DNA of 64,000 nucleotides from positions 86,346-150,345 of the forward strand of contig NZ_JAJNBZ010000013.1 of assembly GCF_021369635.1 (NCBI RefSeq), given 5' to 3'. The notes under the pieces were generated by a model. It was not told the DNA's origin. It searched no databases and saw nothing but the letters and a program-made list of their open reading frames with translations. The translations under genes were made by a program, and so were the position numbers. Numbering within the stretch: position 1 is the first letter of the stretch; the number at the start of each line of letters is the position of its first letter. Source of the stretch: Paenibacillus profundus. GTDB lineage: Bacteria > Bacillota > Bacilli > Paenibacillales > Paenibacillaceae. Shown here piece by piece: positions 59,215 through 64,000 of the stretch.

Positions 59215-61434
59215 TTAGTTAAGACGGTGAAAGAGCTGCTTCATCTCGTCATAGCTTTGTTTCAATCGTTCTGTATATCCAACTTTTTCCCATTGATTCC
59301 ATTGGTATACTGGGATATTGCGTAGTGCGTATGGCTTAGATGCCTTTGCTTTGTCTTTCTTTGCTTGTGATGCACTGCGTTCTGATACCCAAGGCAGAAA
59401 GCGAATGCCTTCGGTCGTTTCCGTCTTGAATACCCGTTTGTCCTGAAGCGGACTATAGCTGATGACCTGTTTCGAACTTGGATCCGCGAACCCAAGCAGC
59501 ATCCATGGGATGCGCATTTCCACAAAATCACCTTTGTACTGCCAGGTAGCAAGAGAATTGTAATTCGGATCCTTCGGATTATTCGTCCCCCGAATCAATT
59601 TACCGACCGTCACATCTTCGAATGGATGCGCGGATCTCGTATCCGGCGGCTCCATCTTCAAGCTGACGGCTAATCTCCACGGGTTGAACCGTCCCGAATT
59701 AGGTGCCAACTCTTCCGGCTTCGGCTCTATCATCCAATAGCCCGATGGTCCGTACAGCCGGTTATGGAAATCGTAGTTGGACGCGATGCGGACTTCACTC
59801 TCCTCGTCTTGACCGAGCACGATTAGCGTCTCAAGTCCTTCGTCCAAAGTGATTCCCGGCAGCTCCGGCATGCTGCGGTTGCCTCCGCCTAGCGTGCTGG
59901 AACCGATATACAATGCCTTGCGCTTCGGATCGAACGGTTCGGCAAGCCGCAGCGACAGGTATACATACCCCTCATCGTGAGCTGCCCACATCTCCCGGAT
60001 TCCCGGCAGCTCCGTCTTGATCTGCACTTTATCCGGCAATTGGTCCCAATCACCTGCCTCCCCGTCTATAACGAGGGTATCCTCCTTACTCGGAAACATC
60101 CCGAGCAAACCGAACATCTTCTCATTGGTCAATACGTTCAACCAATACGGGCGGCGGTCGTCCGGAATTTCATAATCCATCGTGTTCCATGTCTTCTTGA
60201 ACCATTCGTCCTGCCACATGAACAAGATAGCCCCCGCGAACTCCTCATCGTAAATGTCCTGCGTAAGCGAAGCATCGATGCGCCCTTGCTCCCGCTCATC
60301 ATGCCCCCCTTGATTGCGGCCGCCCATTCCCAAGTGAGATACCCCTATCGAGGATGGGACGCCATATTCCGTAATCATGACAGGCATATCTGTGAACTGG
60401 GCTTTAAGTTGGCGCAGATAGGCTTTATAGGTGTTGAATTTACCTTGCTCATCCTTCAGCGTCTGCAGTGACTTGTCCAAGTGGAAGAAGTCAGGGTAAT
60501 ACGGATACACATGGTATGCGGCAAAGTAACCGGCATTCCACTTCACAGGCTCAATATGCCTTGCATCCACACTCGCCAAATCTTCCTGATACAACGGTTC
60601 GCCCGGATGCGTCAGAACATCGGTCGTCACCCAATTCGTGAACGTCATCGGATGCTGCCATCCGTAACGATTCTCGATGGAGGCGGCATGGTCGATCATC
60701 TCGGCTAACCAGCTCTCGAATGGAGATGCTTGCGCCGCGGCGGTGAAATAAGTGCCTGCATACGGCTTGAGTGCCTGATGCTTGTTGTTCGTGTTGTCCA
60801 CCATCACCGGGTCCCACTCCGTACCGAGATGCCACGCCATCAAGTAGTCTCCTGCATTAGCCTTATAGGTCCCGCTTGCCACACCCGCCGATTCCGGCAG
60901 CTCCAGATCGCCATAGACGGCGCTGACCGCCTTCTCGATCTCCTGCTTGAACTGCTGCTGGATCTCGGGCACATAAGCGTCCTGCGATTCTATAAGCTGT
61001 TCTTCCGGGGACCAAATGCCCTGGATGAAATAGAGCGGGCGGTCACCCTTGTCCCGGTTAAACTTAACGAGCGCCTCATAAAAGACCGGCTTATGCACGG
61101 TATAGACGCGAATGACGTTAGCGCCCATATCGCGAATTTGCTCGAACCATCGCAAATAGTCGTCCTCTTGAATCGGGAATTCGCCAGGGAAATAGCCTGG
61201 TACGGTAGCTCCCAGATTGACGCCTTTCACGAAGATTGGCTTGAACCCGTCCTTCTCATATGCCATGAAGCGGTCGCCCTCGGTCTTGAATTTGACCTTG
61301 ATGCCGCTCGCGTCAGCAAGAGCGATGGGTTTCGGATAGAGAAAATCCTGCAGTAAATAAAATCCTCCCGCAAAAACGCCGATTAAGAGCACAAACGATA
61401 CAGCGACAATGTTCCATTTCCTCTTGCGGCTCAT
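59215..61434 (-). CDS. membrane-anchored (beta/alpha)8 glycoside hydrolase-like protein
   Basis: 739 residues. An N-terminal TM (WNIVAVSFVLLIGVFAGGFYLL) precedes an extracytoplasmic barrel similar to GH2/GH5-type catalytic cores: FVKGVNLGATVPGYFPGEFPIQEDDYLRWFEQIRDMGANVIRVYTVHKP, YLMAWHLGTEWDP (acid/base Glu in GTEW) and MPVMITEYGVPSS (nucleophile Glu in TEYG). The C-terminal 270 residues form a beta-sandwich (TLVIDGEAGDWDQLPDKVQIKTEL) resembling carbohydrate-binding CBM9-like folds. It may trim, cut or bind the polymer made by the synthase, as BcsZ or PelA do in other systems. First long gene of the operon. Confidence 0.8.
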   Translation of the reverse strand: MSRKRKWNIVAVSFVLLIGVFAGGFYLLQDFLYPKPIALADASGIKVKFKTEGDRFMAYEKDGFKPIFVKGVNLGATVPGYFPGEFPIQEDDYLRWFEQIRDMGANVIRVYTVHKPVFYEALVKFNRDKGDRPLYFIQGIWSPEEQLIESQDAYVPEIQQQFKQEIEKAVSAVYGDLELPESAGVASGTYKANAGDYLMAWHLGTEWDPVMVDNTNNKHQALKPYAGTYFTAAAQASPFESWLAEMIDHAASIENRYGWQHPMTFTNWVTTDVLTHPGEPLYQEDLASVDARHIEPVKWNAGYFAAYHVYPYYPDFFHLDKSLQTLKDEQGKFNTYKAYLRQLKAQFTDMPVMITEYGVPSSIGVSHLGMGGRNQGGHDEREQGRIDASLTQDIYDEEFAGAILFMWQDEWFKKTWNTMDYEIPDDRRPYWLNVLTNEKMFGLLGMFPSKEDTLVIDGEAGDWDQLPDKVQIKTELPGIREMWAAHDEGYVYLSLRLAEPFDPKRKALYIGSSTLGGGNRSMPELPGITLDEGLETLIVLGQDEESEVRIASNYDFHNRLYGPSGYWMIEPKPEELAPNSGRFNPWRLAVSLKMEPPDTRSAHPFEDVTVGKLIRGTNNPKDPNYNSLATWQYKGDFVEMRIPWMLLGFADPSSKQVISYSPLQDKRVFKTETTEGIRFLPWVSERSASQAKKDKAKASKPYALRNIPVYQWNQWEKVGYTERLKQSYDEMKQLFHRLN

Positions 61435-61476
61435 GTGTGTTTTCCCATTCCACCCTTTCTCTATGAAATCTATAAG

Positions 61477-61656
61477 TCATCGCGCTAAATAGTTAAAGGC
61501 GCGAGTTAGAACACCTCCTAGAACAATTACCATCACCATACAACCAATAATAACCACTAAATCGACTGGAATAACATGGTTATATAGTCGTGATTTGAAT
61601 TTGGGACCCAATTCCCGTTGATGAAATTTTATGTGGGCGTGAGAGTTTGCCCGCAA
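61477..61656 (-). CDS. possible small single-TM protein at the head of the exopolysaccharide operon
   Basis: 59 residues from a TTG: MRANSHAHIKFHQRELGPKF, KSRLYNHVIPVDLVVIIGCM and VMVIVLGGVLTRAFNYLAR. A basic N-terminus and one strong membrane segment (VDLVVIIGCMVMVIVLGGVL). Its stop lies 42 bases before the GH-like gene. No clear ribosome site is visible, and an imperfect palindrome (GAATTTGGGACCCAATTC) lies inside it, so a structured leader is the alternative. Confidence 0.35.
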   Translation of the reverse strand: MRANSHAHIKFHQRELGPKFKSRLYNHVIPVDLVVIIGCMVMVIVLGGVLTRAFNYLAR

Positions 61657-62834
61657 TCAAGCGGCTCACTTTCGGCAATCCAGCTTGATAAGTGGAGTAC
61701 TGCAGAGGATTTTTTCTCTATTCGATTTCTTGTTGTAGTTAGACGCAAGGTGTTGCAAAAAGTTTCGGCTTTGTAACCTATTTACCAAAAATACCTAGAA
61801 TATCAGGTCTTTGGTCACAATTATGCATTCGACATATAAATACATTATTAACTTTCAAAATAGGATATTTTTACTATTTTTGTTTACAAGATTTTCATGT
61901 GACGATCTACGCCCGAGTAGCAGTGCCTCATCCCTTATTCACGCCAATGTTCATAGTCTAGTTTGTGTGCGCTTACAAACGAGGAATCAGACCTATCTTA
62001 AAATCAGTGTTTGACCGCTAGACGCATGCAGGCGTTATGGCTGATGCTAAAGTCTGCCGAGTCCCTGTGCCTTTTGCGGAACAGGTGTGTCCATTAGGCT
62101 CTTTTGGGTCCACTTTCCATAGTAGAGGAGGAGGTATTTTCTTTTTCCCCTAAGTGGCAGGGGCACGTAAGGATAGAGGGGGGCGAACTGCAATTGTGCA
62201 GTAATTTCTGCTAAAATCCGGCTTTTTCGGCTTTTGAAATGCAATTGTGTAGTTAAAATCGATGGTTTTACCATTTATTGTGTGGTCCCACGAAAATGAG
62301 CTGCACTTTTGCAGTCCGGCGCCATAAATGGGGAAGTAATGGGGCAAAACAAATGTACTTTTGCAGTTGGAGCCGTGGTGCTAGCGGATGTTTTCCCGTT
62401 TTGGCTCCAACTGCAACGTCCAGCACTGGTTTCTTGTTTTAGCCAGGAAATCGGAGGTTTTATTTTTTTGTAAAGTGTTGATCCACTTGATGATACTACC
62501 TCTATGTAGGCCTTATTAAATGACAACGTTTAAAGGAAAGTTTGAGCTTAAACATTTCTTAATGGTAAAGATGACGTGGTGCAGATGGAAAAATTGATGG
62601 AGGACGGGCAATTGTTCCCCCGCTTTTTGTACTGTAGGGCGTTGAGCCCTGGCAACCCATTCGGGTCTGACAGTATCAGGTCGCTTACTACCACAGTAAT
62701 GATGCATACAGTGAAAGTATGTTCACTTCCCTTACCCCAGTCCTGCCCCGCTGCAGAGCTTGATCGACGGCCTTTGCAGCGGGTAGAGCTATGGGCCATG
62801 GAGAAATAAGTGGTCATCCCCTATTTCTATCGTT
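61657..62834. other. long non-coding region between the exopolysaccharide operon and the RHS remnants
   Basis: About 1.2 kb. It holds the second 180-bp repeat (62192-62373). The rest has no supported gene; open frames on both strands lack ribosome sites and protein-like patterns. No clear promoter for the exopolysaccharide operon was found. Base composition is more AT-rich than the operon. Confidence 0.5.
62192..62373 (+). repeat. 180-bp dispersed repeat, copy 2
   Basis: Full-length relative of 41198-41377 in the same orientation, differing mainly by a small insertion in the middle (TGTGGTCCCACGA). Ends with AAATGTACTTTTGCAGTTGG. Confidence 0.75.
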
Positions 62835-63059
62835 TCAATATTGGTTCAGACTGAGCTGGATCGTCAGTGCCCCTTCATACGTATCCTCATTATTAAACAG
62901 CCCGATACTCGGATCATACCATCTGGTCCGCAAATATTGCAGATTCGTCGTCTTGTCCCAATACTCGCCCGAGTAGCGGAAAATATTTGGCACCCGCTCT
63001 TCTTCCGTCAGCGGATTGCCCCAGATATCGTACGTATTGAGCAATTTTTCTCTATAGCG
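62835..63059 (-). pseudogene. orphan RHS core fragment
   Basis: Reads RYREKLLNTYDIWGNPLTEE, ERVPNIFRYSGEYWDKTTNL, QYLRTRWYDPSIGLFNNEDT and YEGALTIQLSLNQY. NTYDIWGNPLT, FRYSGEYWDKTTNLQYLR-RWYDPSIGRF and the EDTYEG block are the C-terminal hyperconserved RHS core, which in complete proteins leads directly into the variable toxin tip. An upstream in-frame stop (about 63063) and the immediate downstream stop leave no toxin domain. It is a displaced core, typical of recombined RHS loci. Confidence 0.75.
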
Positions 63060-63236
63060 CTAATTAGGTTACTTTGTTCAAGAATTTATGTGTGTACAAA
63101 GGAAATGAAGAAATTATTGTAGCCGTGTTACCTTGGTTATATGTGTTACTGGTTGAATGATGGGTTCATTGGGCACTAGGTAGCCCACCAAAAGAAAAAC
63201 CTTGAAAGGCGCGAAGCCAATCAAGGTCTCAATGTA

Positions 63237-63458
63237 CTATATTTCAACTAATCCCCATAGTTCTAATATAGTTTCCCCATCGATTCGACCTTCTTTAAAC
63301 AATTCCTCTGCTGTCTGAAATGACTGAGTAAAACTATCTTTCCCTCTTGTTAAGTAGTATCCTTCTTTGTTTGTACTAATCCAGTATTCTTCATTTTGAT
63401 AATAGAACTGGAACTCTTCGCCCCACCCTACTCGTTGGACAAGTTCACTGTACTCCAA
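63237..63458 (-). CDS. probable immunity protein of the adjacent RHS toxin
   Basis: 73-residue acidic protein: MEYSELVQRVGWGEEFQFYY then QNEEYWISTNKEGYYLTRGK, DSFTQSFQTAEELFKEGRID, GETILELWGLVEI. No known family is certain. Its TTG start lies 14 bases after the toxin stop and has a strong GGGAGGG ribosome site, and an in-frame TGA just upstream fixes the start. Small, acidic and directly downstream of a polymorphic toxin tip is the standard immunity arrangement. Low GC like the toxin. Confidence 0.65.
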   Translation of the reverse strand: MEYSELVQRVGWGEEFQFYYQNEEYWISTNKEGYYLTRGKDSFTQSFQTAEELFKEGRIDGETILELWGLVEI

Positions 63459-63472
63459 TTTTCATCCCTCCC

Positions 63473-64000
63473 TTACTTACTTCTACTTGGATTACCATTT
63501 TTATCATAAGTCCAAGTATGTTCATGTGGTGCTTCTGGATGAGTTTTAGGATTCTTATGATGGGTATAGTACATCTCTTGTTGCTTTTCCATCAGACCCA
63601 TACCATCTTCTCGTTAATATCTCTCCAGTTTTAAGGTCAACAATATCAACACTTGAATTTGGCTTGCCAGTAAATCCAGGATTTTGGGTGACTGTTGTAT
63701 GATTGTTACTTGGGGTAACGTTATAATTGTTACCTTTATTAGATGTCGCCGTTTGTTTACCTATACCCTTATTAGACTTTAAGCCTTTATCCAAAACTGA
63801 TTTATAGAATTGCTCTGCATTTTTCGGTATTTCTATCTTAGCTCCGGCAGGTCCGCGACTCACATTGGCCGGGCGCGAGTAACCCCCTCTACCTCCGACT
63901 CTTGGGACACTAACGGAAGAGGACATTCTCCCTCCAGACAGTGCACCGTCACGACCGCCGCAATTGTGCGTCCATATCTTCAAGTCCGTTACGAAATAAT
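63473..64000 (-). pseudogene. RHS-type polymorphic toxin, C-terminal part with frameshift (runs off the right edge)
   Basis: From the edge the frame reads YFVTDLKIWTHNCGGRDG, the VHNC-like end of the RHS core that precedes toxin tips. It continues through a Gly/Ser/Asn linker to SSVDIVDLKTGEILTRRWYGSDGKATRDV, then hits a stop at 63555. Shifting the frame at about 63566-63572 gives YTHHKNPKTHPEAPHEHTWTYDKNGNPSRSK ending at 63473. The combined D...HHKNPxxHPxxPHEHxW pattern is a histidine-rich toxin tip seen in secreted polymorphic toxins (possibly Ntox24-like, from memory). The shift, if real, disables the toxin while the immunity gene stays intact. Confidence 0.7.

Noticed and set aside
61740..61805. 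Minus-strand sequence around GGTTACAAAGCCGAAAC, reminiscent of the ACGCAAAGCC part of c-di-GMP-I riboswitches upstream of the exopolysaccharide operon
   Set aside because: The GGCAAACC segment and the second helix with its GGCC bases are not present, so the fold cannot be drawn. A covariance search with the c-di-GMP-I family model would settle it; a significant hit would reverse this.
62548..62817. Open frames on both strands between the 180-bp repeat and the RHS fragment
   Set aside because: No ribosome site, no match to RHS, intron or transposase patterns that I can recognise.
1..64000. CRISPR arrays, tRNA or rRNA genes, complete insertion sequences
   Set aside because: No regularly spaced repeats, tRNA cloverleaf signals, rRNA segments or transposase frames were found on reading both strands by eye.

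Overview
The window looks like a chromosomal segment of a low-to-mid GC Gram-positive sporeformer of the Paenibacillus type. This is inferred from moderately GC-rich genes with strong AGGAGG ribosome sites and frequent TTG/GTG starts, sigma-A promoters, cre boxes, a BirA operator, BglG/GlcT-type RAT antiterminators, an HPr with the regulatory Ser46, an LCP protein, a DUF4179/ECF sigma pair and lipoprotein solute-binding proteins. No rRNA, tRNA, CRISPR array, intact transposase or prophage was seen.

Layout. 0-3 kb: start of an ABC ATPase, an LCP cell-wall ligase and hemL. 3-7.2 kb: a secreted GH85 endo-beta-N-acetylglucosaminidase under a perfect cre box, then a ferritin-like protein in a repeat-rich setting. 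7.7-17.7 kb: a PTS and amino-sugar block, with crr-ptsH-ptsI, a GlcT-like antiterminator and a GlcNAc-type IICB. Two RAT/terminator switches share an identical 30-bp core. Next come a DeoR regulator, an AgaS-like SIS protein, a class II aldolase and a PfkB kinase. 17.7-23 kb: biotin operon bioD-bioB-bioF-bioH-bioC behind a BirA operator; bioA is absent. 23-33 kb: multicopper oxidase, an AT-rich TetR/MFS efflux pair, a PtsG-type IICB, a LacI remnant abutting a dehydrogenase remnant, a TetR/two-small-membrane-protein operon and a ROK kinase. 33-45 kb: orphan trpB, two tandem solute-binding lipoproteins, a secreted protein and its broken paralogue, ECF sigma with DUF4179 protein, a C39-like peptidase, small membrane proteins and a cupin pseudogene. 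44-49.5 kb: inositol-phosphatase family, TauE exporter, fabI, uvsE, B3/B4 protein. 49.5-53.1 kb: an SMI1/KNR4-type immunity-like cluster, one gene split by an in-frame amber codon. 53.3-61.7 kb: a minus-strand operon that looks like a synthase-dependent exopolysaccharide system. 62.8-64 kb: an RHS-type polymorphic toxin C-terminus with a frameshift, its probable immunity gene and an orphan RHS core fragment.

How the parts work together. GH85 would release glycans or GlcNAc-containing sugars. The IICB permeases lack IIA domains and would share the Crr protein; HPr/EI power them and the antiterminator senses flux. AgaS, aldolase and PfkB form a galactosamine/tagatose-type branch. The biotin genes make the pimeloyl-ACP route (BioC/BioH) through to biotin, apart from BioA. 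The best candidate for an undescribed system is the 53.3-61.7 kb locus: GT2 synthase, nucleotide-sugar dehydrogenase, HEAT-repeat membrane protein, two membrane-anchored TIM-barrel proteins and a degenerate signalling protein whose receiver carries Glu where the phospho-acceptor Asp should be.
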